NCBI GenBank assembly: GCA_963839475.1
Contig: CAWIVH010000017.1
Coordinates: 744,001-808,000, forward strand
Source of the DNA: CAWIVH01 sp963839475
GTDB lineage: Bacteria > Acidobacteriota > UBA6911
DNA length: 64,000 nucleotides
Reading direction: 5' to 3'
Part shown: positions 17,989-26,570 of the stretch, piece after piece
Position numbering within the stretch: the first letter of the stretch is position 1
Layout of the letters: every line of letters begins with the position of its first letter
Translations under genes and position numbers: made by a program
The notes under the pieces: model-generated
Databases searched by the model: none
The model's input: only the letters and a program-made list of their open reading frames with translations
What the model was told of the DNA's origin: nothing

Positions 17989-18749
17989 ACCGGGGATGAT
18001 AGACCAGGATCGAAGCTCAGGTATAACAAAAACTCCACATTTCCCTTGGCCCCGGCAACCGGAGACTCCATCGATCCCAGGCTGCGGAATCCGGATTCGA
18101 CTGCAAACTCCACGACGGAGGCGAGGGCCTTCTCCCGCTTGCACCGCTCGCGCACGATTCCGCCTTTTCCCACCTCGCCCTTCCCCACTTCGAACTGAGG
18201 TTTGACAAGCAGAATAAGGTCGACACAGGCTGAGGAACCCCTCGCAGCCAGGGCGTCCCTCAGGGGGACAAGGATCTTGGTCAACGAGATAAAGGAAAGG
18301 TCGGCTGTGACCAGGGAGACCTCCGGATCAAGATCATCAGCCTTCAAGTGCCGTACATTGAACTCATCGTGAACGATCACCCGCGGATCGGTTTGAAGGC
18401 GCCAGTCCAGTTGGCCTTTGCCCACGTCGTACGAGTAGACGCGAGAGGCGCCGCGTTGCAGGAGGCAGTCCGTGAATCCGCCGGTGGAAGCGCCAAGGTC
18501 GGCGCAAACGCGCCCGGCTGGGGATATTCCGAAATGATCGAGCGCTGCCTGGAGCTTGGATCCGCCGCGGCTGGCGAAATTCAGGCTTTGGAGGAGCCGG
18601 ATGTCCGAATCGATATCGACCGTCTGCCCGGGCTTTTCCACCTTCTGCTCATTCACCAGGACCTGACCACCCATGAGGAGTGCCTGAGCCTTGTGGCGGC
18701 TTTCGGCCAAACCGCGTTCGACCAGCAATTGATCTACTCTTTTTTTCAT
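17985..18749 (-). CDS. tlyA: TlyA-family rRNA 2'-O-methyltransferase / hemolysin-like
   Basis: 254 aa. An N-terminal S4 RNA-binding domain (KKRVDQLLVERGLAESRHKA) is followed by an FtsJ-like methyltransferase: CADLGASTGGFTDCLLQ, YSYDVGKGQLDWRL, TADLSFISLTKIL and LLVKPQFEVGKGEVGKGG. Known TlyA proteins methylate 16S and 23S rRNA cytidines. It overlaps ispA upstream and nadK downstream by 4 bp each, so the three are one translationally coupled unit. Confidence 0.93.
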   Translation of the reverse strand: MKKRVDQLLVERGLAESRHKAQALLMGGQVLVNEQKVEKPGQTVDIDSDIRLLQSLNFASRGGSKLQAALDHFGISPAGRVCADLGASTGGFTDCLLQRGASRVYSYDVGKGQLDWRLQTDPRVIVHDEFNVRHLKADDLDPEVSLVTADLSFISLTKILVPLRDALAARGSSACVDLILLVKPQFEVGKGEVGKGGIVRERCKREKALASVVEFAVESGFRSLGSMESPVAGAKGNVEFLLYLSFDPGLSSPV

Positions 18750-19630
18750 GCAGTCCGATCGTAGATGAATCGGGCGATGCCGCGGAGCGCTTCAGCCTCT
18801 TCTCCAAGGTTTTCGACCAGGGAGAGCGAAGAAGTTATCAATTCCCTTGCCTTGGCCCGGGATGCCTCGATGCCATAAAGCGCCGGATAGGTGGCTTTCT
18901 TCATCTTTTCATCTTTGCCGGCGGTTTTCCCGAGCTTTTCGCTGCTGGCGGTGATGTCGAGAATGTCGTCGACAATCTGAAAAGCCAGACCTATTTTCTG
19001 CCCGAATACCGACATGAGGCCTAATCCATCTTCACCGGCTTCGGCAGCCAGGGCTGCGCAGCAAGTGCAGGCTTTCAGCAGCGCGCCTGTCTTGGACCGG
19101 TGAATGTATTCGAGGACGGGAGGATCGATCGGCTTGCCCTCCGACTCCAGGTCGACGACCTGCCCGCCGATCATGCCATTGATCGTGCCGGTAGCGCCGG
19201 CCAACTCGCGGATAATCGCCAACCTGGTGGAGTCGGAGGACCCGGGAAGCTCCGTGAGAATCTGGTAGCAGCGGGTGTTGAGAGCGTCGCCAGCGAGAAT
19301 GGCCATGGCCTCGCCGAATATTTTGTGGCAAGTCGGAACGCCGCGCCTGAAATCATCGTTATCCAGGGCCGGAAGGTCATCGTGGATCAGGGAGTAGGTG
19401 TGGAGCATTTCAATCGCAGCGCCGAGATGAAGTAGAGTCTCGCGTCGGCCCCCGAGGCTGACTCCGGCTGACAGGACCAGAATGGGCCGCACGCGCTTGC
19501 CGCCGGCAAAAATGGAATGCCGCATGGCGCGATGGATGATCCCAGGCTGGGCATCGGCAGGGGGGAGGAGCTGGTCCAGGCATTGGTCGACTTCCTGTTT
19601 CCTTTCGGAAAGGTATTTTTGAATATCCAT
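18746..19630 (-). CDS. ispA: short-chain polyprenyl diphosphate synthase (farnesyl diphosphate synthase type)
   Basis: 294 aa. The first Asp-rich motif is DDLPALDNDDFRRG, with the two-residue insertion typical of bacterial FPP/GGPP synthases. The second is FQIVDDILDITASSEKLGKT. FAGGKRVRP binds the diphosphate. It condenses IPP with allylic diphosphates. Chain length cannot be fixed by eye. It lies in the usual xseA-xseB-ispA order, but dxs, often next in this cluster, is absent and tlyA follows directly. Confidence 0.93.
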   Translation of the reverse strand: MDIQKYLSERKQEVDQCLDQLLPPADAQPGIIHRAMRHSIFAGGKRVRPILVLSAGVSLGGRRETLLHLGAAIEMLHTYSLIHDDLPALDNDDFRRGVPTCHKIFGEAMAILAGDALNTRCYQILTELPGSSDSTRLAIIRELAGATGTINGMIGGQVVDLESEGKPIDPPVLEYIHRSKTGALLKACTCCAALAAEAGEDGLGLMSVFGQKIGLAFQIVDDILDITASSEKLGKTAGKDEKMKKATYPALYGIEASRAKARELITSSLSLVENLGEEAEALRGIARFIYDRTA

Positions 19631-19711
19631 GAATGATTCCTTCGAGCTCTTGAAGGTCTTCGCGGTGAAAAAATAACAGGGTCCCGCCCTACAATTTGGC
19701 CGCGGTGGGTA

Positions 19712-19954
19712 TTACTGCTCCCCGGTTTCCGGAGTGAAAGGGGTCTCCTTGAGCGATCCGTCCGCAGCCTTCATCAGGGTATCCACCTTACGTTCGGCCG
19801 CCTCCAGCATGCTGCTGCAGAATCGGCTGATTTTGACCCCTTCCTCGAACAATTCCAGGGATTTGTCGAGCGTAAGATCCCCGCCTTCGAGCTGCGATAC
19901 GATGTCTTCGAGTTTTTTGATCGCCGATTCAAAATCCTTCACCTTCAGTTCCAT
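19712..19954 (-). CDS. xseB: exodeoxyribonuclease VII small subunit
   Basis: 80 aa. It has the family pattern FESAIKKLEDIVSQLEGGDLT followed by LDKSLELFEEGVKISRFC. The start has GGAGG 6 bp upstream. It forms an oligomeric complex with XseA that degrades single-stranded DNA. It lies 25 bp downstream of xseA. Confidence 0.95.
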   Translation of the reverse strand: MELKVKDFESAIKKLEDIVSQLEGGDLTLDKSLELFEEGVKISRFCSSMLEAAERKVDTLMKAADGSLKETPFTPETGEQ

Positions 19955-19979
19955 CCTGACCTCCGAATCCGTTTGCCGA

Positions 19980-21323
19980 TCAGTCGGTTTTCGTCGCCTC
20001 GACGCGGCAGATCAAGTCACCGACACCCAGCTTGACCTCCACAGGGTCGCCGGGCGAGACGCTTGCGGCATTTTTGATAATCTTCTGCTGACGATCGCGG
20101 CAGATGGCATAGCCCCGCTGGAGAATGGCCAGCGGGCTGAGGGCGTTCAGCTGCCCTGCGGCCAATTCGAGCCGTGAGCGCGCCTTGCTGAGCCGGAGGC
20201 GGACGGCCGAGAGGATACGGTAGCCGTCCCCCGTGAGCGCTTCCTGCCTTCGGCGGATCACCTGGCGCAGATCCACGCGCTGAATTCGTGTCACCGCCAC
20301 CTGCTCCCGGTGGCGGATCCGGATCATATACTGCTGCATCGCCTGGATCATGCGCAGGGTCGCCTCATCGAAGCCCTGTTGGAAATCGCGCACTTTGTTG
20401 GGGGTGATGTTGAAGGCCCGGTTGTTCGCCAGGCGTTCCAGATCCAGCTTTTTCCGGCTCAACAGCGCTTGCACGGCCTGGGTCAAGCGGCCATTAAAAG
20501 AAGAGATGTTGGCAATAAGCTCGTCCCTTGCCCCCGAGACCATTTCGGCGGCGGCCGACGGAGTGGGGGCGCGCAGATCGGCGACGAAATCAGCGATGGT
20601 GAAATCGATTTCGTGCCCCACGGCGGAAATTACCGGCAGGCGCGATTCGAAAATAGCCCGGGCAACGATTTCCTCATTGAAAGCCCAGAGGTCTTCGATC
20701 GACCCACCGCCCCGGCCGACGATAAGGACGTCAAGGTCATCCCGGGAATTCAGATAGCGGATGCCGGCGACGATTTCCCCCGCCGCGCCCTGGCCCTGGA
20801 CCCGCGCGGGGTAGATGAGTACGTGCAGCGCCGAGTTACGGCGTGCAAGGATGTGCAGCATGTCACGGATGGCTGCGCCTGTCGGCGAAGTAACGATGCC
20901 GATTTTCCGGGGCAGGAGTGGCAAGGGGCGTTTGCGCTCTTCGTCGAACAAGCCTTCTTTCCGAAGCTTCTGCTTGAGTTGCTCGAAAGCGAGCTGGAGC
21001 GAACCGAGACCCTTCGGCTCCATAAACTCGACGATGAGCTGGTAGTCTCCGCGCGGCTCGTAGACGCTGAGCCGCCCCCGGGTGAGGACTTCCATCCCGT
21101 CTTCCGGCCGGAATCTCAGCAAGGCGTTGGAGTTGCGGAAGAAAGCGGCTTTGATCTGGGCTTTGTCGTCCTTTAGGGCGAAGTACATGTGGCCGGAGGA
21201 GTGGTGCTTGAAATTGGATATTTCCCCCTGGACCCAGACGATGCCGAATTTCTCGAGCGTCCGCTTGATATCGGTAGTGAGTTCGCAGACCGAATAGATC
21301 TTCCGCTGTTCGAAAAGGTCCAT
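19980..21323 (-). CDS. xseA: exodeoxyribonuclease VII large subunit
   Basis: 447 aa, normal length. An N-terminal OB-fold domain (VWVQGEISNFKHHSSGHMYF) leads into the catalytic domain with IGIVTSPTGAAIRDML, VGRGGGSIEDLWAFNEE and SAVGHEIDFTIADFVADLRAPTPSA (split here as two pieces of the same conserved block). A coiled-coil region and a C-terminal GYAICRDRQQ segment follow. It is the first gene of the xseA-xseB-ispA-tlyA-nadK run; no clear ribosome site is seen before the ATG. Confidence 0.96.
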   Translation of the reverse strand: MDLFEQRKIYSVCELTTDIKRTLEKFGIVWVQGEISNFKHHSSGHMYFALKDDKAQIKAAFFRNSNALLRFRPEDGMEVLTRGRLSVYEPRGDYQLIVEFMEPKGLGSLQLAFEQLKQKLRKEGLFDEERKRPLPLLPRKIGIVTSPTGAAIRDMLHILARRNSALHVLIYPARVQGQGAAGEIVAGIRYLNSRDDLDVLIVGRGGGSIEDLWAFNEEIVARAIFESRLPVISAVGHEIDFTIADFVADLRAPTPSAAAEMVSGARDELIANISSFNGRLTQAVQALLSRKKLDLERLANNRAFNITPNKVRDFQQGFDEATLRMIQAMQQYMIRIRHREQVAVTRIQRVDLRQVIRRRQEALTGDGYRILSAVRLRLSKARSRLELAAGQLNALSPLAILQRGYAICRDRQQKIIKNAASVSPGDPVEVKLGVGDLICRVEATKTD

Positions 21324-21719
21324 GAGGGATTTTTATCATGAATCGCCCTGTTTACAAATGATTGGATTCGATCATGGCTTGGCGTCCAATTAGGTTTGCG
21401 AACGCTCCTTTTAGGGGGGATTCGTCTGCTCCGGTACGAGCCAAGCACAGTTTTGAGGCTTGCAGCTCAAAAAATCGTATTTCCAAATACGGTGACGATC
21501 CCAGATAATAAACGCCGCCGGGTTTGATGGCGATCAGCTCTTTCCGTGCAGTCTTCTCAGCCGGATTTTCCAGCGTGTATGCCCTTGTGGCTAAAGGACG
21601 GGGCGGGGTTTGCTTTGCGCATGGGCGGATCACAGGAATATCCCGGGGGCATTAAAATGAGCTCCCCAATACCCGCGCGATGTCACAATCTGAAGCGATT
21701 TGCCTTTCTCCAGGGGTGA
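21324..21719. other. 396-bp gap between divergent xseA and the GT41-like gene
   Basis: This is a divergent region that should hold promoters for both sides, but no convincing pair of boxes was found. A GTG-initiated frame of 93 codons on the minus strand (21352-21633) has no good ribosome site and no recognisable domain. Its end (ESPLKGAFANLIGRQAM) could be a conserved non-coding stretch read as protein. I do not call it a gene. Confidence 0.4.
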
Positions 21720-23291
21720 ATGATGGATTCGTATGCTGGTAACCAGTTGATTCGGCTGCTCAAAGATCTCGCAAGCGGGGATATTCGCAAGGCCTTGAAT
21801 GTCGTCGAAGAGGAGCTCCAGCTTTCACCGGGGAATTCCTTCATGTGGACCCTAAAAGGCATTCTCTCCCGCCGGTTGTGGAAAATGAACGATGCCATCC
21901 AGGCCTATTGCACAGCGGTCCAGCTCGGGCCTTCCGATCGCACACCGTATTTCGAGTTGTTCCAGCATTATGAAAAACGAGGCCAGCTGCCAGAGGCCAT
22001 CGAAATTTGGAGGCGGTGTTCCGCCGCGGGCAAATCCGATCAGGATTTTCATTCCCAAGCCCTGGTGGCTATGTTGAAGGAGGATTCATCCACCAATCAA
22101 AGCCTTCTGGAGGAACACCGGCTTTGGGCATCGCTCTACGCGCGCCCCAGGTCACATAAACTCGCCCATCAGTTCGCCCCTTTTGACGGGAAAAGACCTC
22201 TGAATATCGGCTTTGTCTGCTCCTTTTGGGAAAGTGACACCATCCGTTTCCAATTCATGCCCATCTTGAGACATCATGATGCTCGACGATTCAAATTCTT
22301 TGCCTACAACACATTGTCCCAACCCAATACATCCTCCAATCCCCATGAAATTCGCGATTTTTGTAAAGAATTTCGATCGGTCGCCGGACTGACCGACGAT
22401 CAGTTTATAGATCGAGTGCGCGGCGACGAAATCGACATTTTGGTGGATCTGAATGGATTTTCCGGCGGCCACCGATATGCGGCCATGGCTTCCCGCTGCG
22501 CGCCTATACAGGCTACCTATCTAAACTATACTTCCACCACAGCAGTGCCCAATATCGATTACGTAATTGCCGACGATATCGCGGCTCCTCCCGAGCTCGA
22601 TCTATTTTTTACGGAGACTATTTACAGGCTTCCCGGATGTTTTTTCTGTTTTAACTACGATGTCGACGATCTTCCACCCGTGTCTCCGCCTCCAAATATT
22701 CAAAACGAATTCCTTACTTTTGGTTGCTTCGGTTCCCGAGGAAAGATCACGGAACCGTTGATCCAGCTTTGGTCCGCTGTTTTGCATAAGATTCCGGGCT
22801 CACGGCTTTACATTCGCAACCACGAACTCTCCCCCCCAGACAATTTGAATTTCATGCAAACGCAATTCGACAATTGCGGCATATCTGCCGACCGCCTGAT
22901 ACTTCAAGGCGGTGGCCCCCGAAAGTCGATACTTGCATCCTACGCTGAGGTTGACATCGCACTCGATACCTTTCCGTATGGCGGCGGCAATACTACGGCT
23001 GAGGCCCTATGGCAAGGGGTCCCTGTTCTGACTCTCCGCGGACCCCGTTTTTCTTCCGCTTATGGAGCATCGCTATTAAAAGCCGCAGGCTGCGCTGATC
23101 TCATTGCCGACACCCCCGCGCAATATATCGACCTGGCGGTGGGTTTGAGCCAAGATTCGTCGCGCCTACGATATTATCGTGAGAATCTGCGGAAATTATC
23201 CTTTAACCATGGTCTTAGCGATGCTCGCGCCTTCGCCGCCAAAATGGATGATGCGTATGTGAATATGGCCGAGTTGCGATTGACGAATTGA
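21720..23291 (+). CDS. TPR / GT41 (OGT, SPINDLY-like) glycosyltransferase
   Basis: 523 aa; a second ATG at 21723 is better spaced from AGGGG. Residues 1-150 are TPR-like helices (RKALNVVEEELQLSPGN, DAIQAYCTAVQLGPSD). The GT-B catalytic part has ILRHHDARRFKFFAYNTL, then FGCFGSRGKITEPLIQLW, keeping the Lys that in human OGT contacts UDP-GlcNAc. The donor loop is DTFPYGGGNTTAEALW followed by GVPVLTLRG. In the segment before ILRHHD the His usual for OGT enzymes is replaced by Asp173. OGT-like bacterial enzymes O-glycosylate proteins such as flagellin; the target here is unknown. Low-GC codons mark this and the next two genes. Confidence 0.85.
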   Translation: MMDSYAGNQLIRLLKDLASGDIRKALNVVEEELQLSPGNSFMWTLKGILSRRLWKMNDAIQAYCTAVQLGPSDRTPYFELFQHYEKRGQLPEAIEIWRRCSAAGKSDQDFHSQALVAMLKEDSSTNQSLLEEHRLWASLYARPRSHKLAHQFAPFDGKRPLNIGFVCSFWESDTIRFQFMPILRHHDARRFKFFAYNTLSQPNTSSNPHEIRDFCKEFRSVAGLTDDQFIDRVRGDEIDILVDLNGFSGGHRYAAMASRCAPIQATYLNYTSTTAVPNIDYVIADDIAAPPELDLFFTETIYRLPGCFFCFNYDVDDLPPVSPPPNIQNEFLTFGCFGSRGKITEPLIQLWSAVLHKIPGSRLYIRNHELSPPDNLNFMQTQFDNCGISADRLILQGGGPRKSILASYAEVDIALDTFPYGGGNTTAEALWQGVPVLTLRGPRFSSAYGASLLKAAGCADLIADTPAQYIDLAVGLSQDSSRLRYYRENLRKLSFNHGLSDARAFAAKMDDAYVNMAELRLTN

Positions 23292-23411
23292 TTTGCCTCC
23301 ACGATTGGGAAACAATACCCGCAGGCTGCTGCGTTACCGTGCTTGGCACCGTATAGACAGCGTAGGCGTTTCCATTGTTATCCCTGGGCGGGGCCTGATC
23401 CGAATTTCACA

Positions 23412-25046
23412 ATGAATCCGCTGGTTTCTATCTTTTGTATATGTAAGAACAGTTCCTCGTCGATAGCTCGCGCAGCTAAGAGCATTATTGCCCAAAGTTA
23501 TGCGAACATTGAGTTCATTGTGCAAGACGGGCAATCCACCGACGCAACCCTCGACATTCTCCGATCCTTCGGATCCCGAATCAATGTCATCTCAGAGCCT
23601 GATCAAGGCCCAGGGGATGCCTTTTGGCGGGCTCTTAAGCGATGCCGCGGTGAGATCATCGGTTCCTGCCAGTCGGATGAACAGCTGCTTCCAGATGCAG
23701 TTCAATCGGCGGTTGACTATCTTGCCCTGCATCAGGATGTGGGGGCGATTTACGGGGACGTTCTGGTAACCGACAAATCAGGAAACATACGTCACCCCTT
23801 ACCTGGTCCTGAGCCCTTTCAATTGATCCATTATCTTTCAGCCAGGACGACGCCCAATTTCTTGGCCTCCTTTTTTCGTCGAAGCGCTTTGGAGCGCATT
23901 GGATTGTACTCGCGGTCCTGGGCGCAAGACTGCGGTGAGTTTGAACTTTGGGGACGCCTTGCGCTGACATCGCAGATACGACACATTGGCAAATGCATGG
24001 GCAAGTATGCAATCCACACCGAATCGCTGAGTTCCAATCCCGAGAATGCCATCCGTCTTTGCATAGCCAGGCATAGGATAATCTGCCTTTTTTATAGAGA
24101 AAACAGAGACACTTTCGGTTCGAAGGCTATCAGAGACGATTGCATCTTATCCACGTATCTAATATTCTTTGCACATTTAGGAGGGTTGGGTCATATCCAT
24201 GCCGCTAAAAGACTTATCGCCGGCGGAGCACTCCGTCTATTCCGTCAAGGCGCCGTTCTTGCAGGTTTAAGACTGGGGCTCAAACTCATGAAAGAGTCCT
24301 TGAAGTCCACCTCGAATAGCAACGAATTGATCCCCAAATATGAATTGCGGCACTTCTGGATATCACTTAATGCCGGTGACTACGAATCCGCTTACAAAAT
24401 AGCGACTGTGCTTGCGTCAACCCTGTCAAAGCTGGATAGTGCACTTGTCTCAGTTCCGCAATTTTTGTCGTTGTACAATTTCCTAAACAGCTGCAAACCC
24501 GGCATTGATTCCGGGCAACCGGTTGATAGGGATAATACAGTCATTCTAAAAATTAAAGAATTGTTCCAGCAAAACCGGGTACGATGTGTTTCTGCATTTA
24601 AAGACAAGTCCATTTTGTACAAAACTTGGCTTTCACAGCGATATCTTGATGAAAAAAGCATCTGGGGAATATTGAACCATTTCGGTTATCACCGAATTGC
24701 AGTTTTTGGGGGAGCTGCGCTGGGACGTGCTATTTATCGTGACCTCTGCGATGCACAGTTTTCCGTGCCTGCGATTGTCGATTCGAACTATGCTGCCTAT
24801 GCTCAGGACTTTCCGCGCCTTCCGTGGATGAGCACAGATTATTTAAGCAACGGAATTCAAAATGCGGACCTCATGATCCTGACGATTGAAGGAACTCACG
24901 ACGTTCAAGTTCAGAATCAGTTGACGGAGAAGTATAAGATTTCAAAACCGGTGTTGTTCTGGAAGGACTTCGTGACCCTGTATTACGACCGGAACGAGCT
25001 CTCCGATTTCATTTCCCCTAATGCGGATTTTGATTCTGAAAGATGA
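23412..25046 (+). CDS. GT2 glycosyltransferase with C-terminal Rossmann-like domain
   Basis: 544 aa from the ATG at 23412; the frame is open to 23343 but the extra 23 residues are not conserved in the paralogue that follows. Residues 1-230 are a GT-A fold: VSIFCICKNSSSSIARAAKS, EFIVQDGQSTDATLDIL, SCQSDEQLLPDA as the metal-site region, and a WGRL acceptor motif. Residues about 310-420 are helical, TPR-like. Residues about 450-544 form a nucleotide-binding-like fold beginning IAVFGGAALGRAIYRDL, similar to PglD-type N-terminal domains. Its stop overlaps the next ATG (ATGA). Glycan and acceptor are unknown. Confidence 0.82.
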   Translation: MNPLVSIFCICKNSSSSIARAAKSIIAQSYANIEFIVQDGQSTDATLDILRSFGSRINVISEPDQGPGDAFWRALKRCRGEIIGSCQSDEQLLPDAVQSAVDYLALHQDVGAIYGDVLVTDKSGNIRHPLPGPEPFQLIHYLSARTTPNFLASFFRRSALERIGLYSRSWAQDCGEFELWGRLALTSQIRHIGKCMGKYAIHTESLSSNPENAIRLCIARHRIICLFYRENRDTFGSKAIRDDCILSTYLIFFAHLGGLGHIHAAKRLIAGGALRLFRQGAVLAGLRLGLKLMKESLKSTSNSNELIPKYELRHFWISLNAGDYESAYKIATVLASTLSKLDSALVSVPQFLSLYNFLNSCKPGIDSGQPVDRDNTVILKIKELFQQNRVRCVSAFKDKSILYKTWLSQRYLDEKSIWGILNHFGYHRIAVFGGAALGRAIYRDLCDAQFSVPAIVDSNYAAYAQDFPRLPWMSTDYLSNGIQNADLMILTIEGTHDVQVQNQLTEKYKISKPVLFWKDFVTLYYDRNELSDFISPNADFDSER

Positions 25047-26413
25047 ACCTGCCTCTTATTTCCATAATTTGCGTGGTAAAAAACAGAGTCAGCACCATCC
25101 GCCGCTGCATTGACAGTGTACTCTCGCAAGACTATCCCAATGTGGAATTGGTGGTTCAGGACGGCGCCTCCACCGACGGTACTCTGGAAGCGCTTCGCGC
25201 TTATGGGGACCGAATCCGGTTGGAATCCAAGCCGGATAATGGCGCTGGGGAGGCTATTTTCAGGGCCTTGAATCGCTGTCGAGGAGATCTTTTGGGGTCC
25301 TGCTTTTCCGACGAGCAGTTGTTGCCCGACGCCCTTTCATGGGCTCAGAAGATCTTTGAAGAAGATCCTGATTTGGGCGCGATATACGGCTATGTCCAGA
25401 ACGTGGATCTTAACGGTAAGCTGCTTAGCGGCAACGATCCTGGTGAATTTGATCTCGAGCGACTGCTTTCCTATGATTTGATACCTCCCTTCCCTGCTTC
25501 TTTTTTCCGGATGGACGCAATCAGGCAGTTGGGCATGTCCGAATATACGGGGGCGGGCGAACATGATTTGTGGTTCAGAATGGCAGTACGATTCAAGATT
25601 AAATATGTCCACAAATTGTTAGCCTACTACGGACAGCACCCGGATTGCCTGTCAGTTCGGCCGGACATTCACCAGGCGGAGCGCCATGCCCGCATCGAGG
25701 CTCTCCGCAGACTCTTCCACGAGGATCCCGCCGGCATTCGGTTTTCTCATCTCGAAAATCGATCACTGGCTGGTTTCCATTTCAAATATGCGTTGCTCTC
25801 AGCTCAGGCAGGGCGCTGGGATCTCGCAGAAGACCACCTGGATCAGGCGATATTATCCGATCCTGATTTTGAGTGGCCCGCGCTTGGCGTATCCTCCACC
25901 GCTGGACAGCGCTCTTCCGCCCAGAGAACCCGAATCTTCTTAAATAAATTGGCGGACCTCCAATGGGGGCCAAACATTGAGAAATGTCTCGCCTGCCATC
26001 CGGTATTGAATTCGTCAGAAAGCAGGCAACTTACCCGAGCCTGGTTGCGACATTGCATTCGACGCCCATTCAACGTTTGGCGTCCTCTGCATTTGTCAGG
26101 CATTCGCACGGCAGCGGTATTCGGAGCTTCAGGCTGGGGACAAGCCATCGCCCGAGATCTTTCGGAAATCGGCATCGAAGTTCGCATTTTCGTCGACAAC
26201 AACTCCGCCTTCGTTCCTGATGCCGTCCATACCATTCCGCGCTGCACCACCGAAGAATTGCTCTCATGCAAAATGGATGTCGATGCTGTTATTTCGAGCA
26301 TTCTGGGTTCACACGACGGAGAGATAATGAAACACCTGCAGCAAAATCTGGCAGCGCGTGCCATCCCGGTGATTTCCTGGAAATCATTGGCTTATTTGTT
26401 TATGGATGAATAA
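25043..26413 (+). CDS. GT2 glycosyltransferase with C-terminal Rossmann-like domain (paralogue)
   Basis: 456 aa, translationally coupled to the previous gene. The same architecture is shorter: GT2 domain at 1-210 (ISIICVVKNRVSTIRRCIDS, LVVQDGASTDGTLEALRAYG, SCFSDEQLLPDA, GEHDLWFRMAVRF), a TPR-like unit at about 250-280 (LLSAQAGRWDLAEDHLDQAI), then a Rossmann-like end (AAVFGASGWGQAIARDL, IFVDNNSAFVPDAV). The two proteins clearly arose by tandem duplication. The Rossmann domain might bind a nucleotide sugar or NAD; this is inference. Confidence 0.83.
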   Translation: MNLPLISIICVVKNRVSTIRRCIDSVLSQDYPNVELVVQDGASTDGTLEALRAYGDRIRLESKPDNGAGEAIFRALNRCRGDLLGSCFSDEQLLPDALSWAQKIFEEDPDLGAIYGYVQNVDLNGKLLSGNDPGEFDLERLLSYDLIPPFPASFFRMDAIRQLGMSEYTGAGEHDLWFRMAVRFKIKYVHKLLAYYGQHPDCLSVRPDIHQAERHARIEALRRLFHEDPAGIRFSHLENRSLAGFHFKYALLSAQAGRWDLAEDHLDQAILSDPDFEWPALGVSSTAGQRSSAQRTRIFLNKLADLQWGPNIEKCLACHPVLNSSESRQLTRAWLRHCIRRPFNVWRPLHLSGIRTAAVFGASGWGQAIARDLSEIGIEVRIFVDNNSAFVPDAVHTIPRCTTEELLSCKMDVDAVISSILGSHDGEIMKHLQQNLAARAIPVISWKSLAYLFMDE

Positions 26414-26570
26414 ATCGGACACGAAAAAGATCTGAGTATTGCTTCCCTTTTGGGGGAATTTTCATCCAACTCCAATGTCATCCTTTGTGCTTGGCATCAA
26501 GGGACCGGAATCATTTCGTATAGGGCAGTGATGGGTGATTCCCGGACTGGTCCATTCACAAATTATCGAA

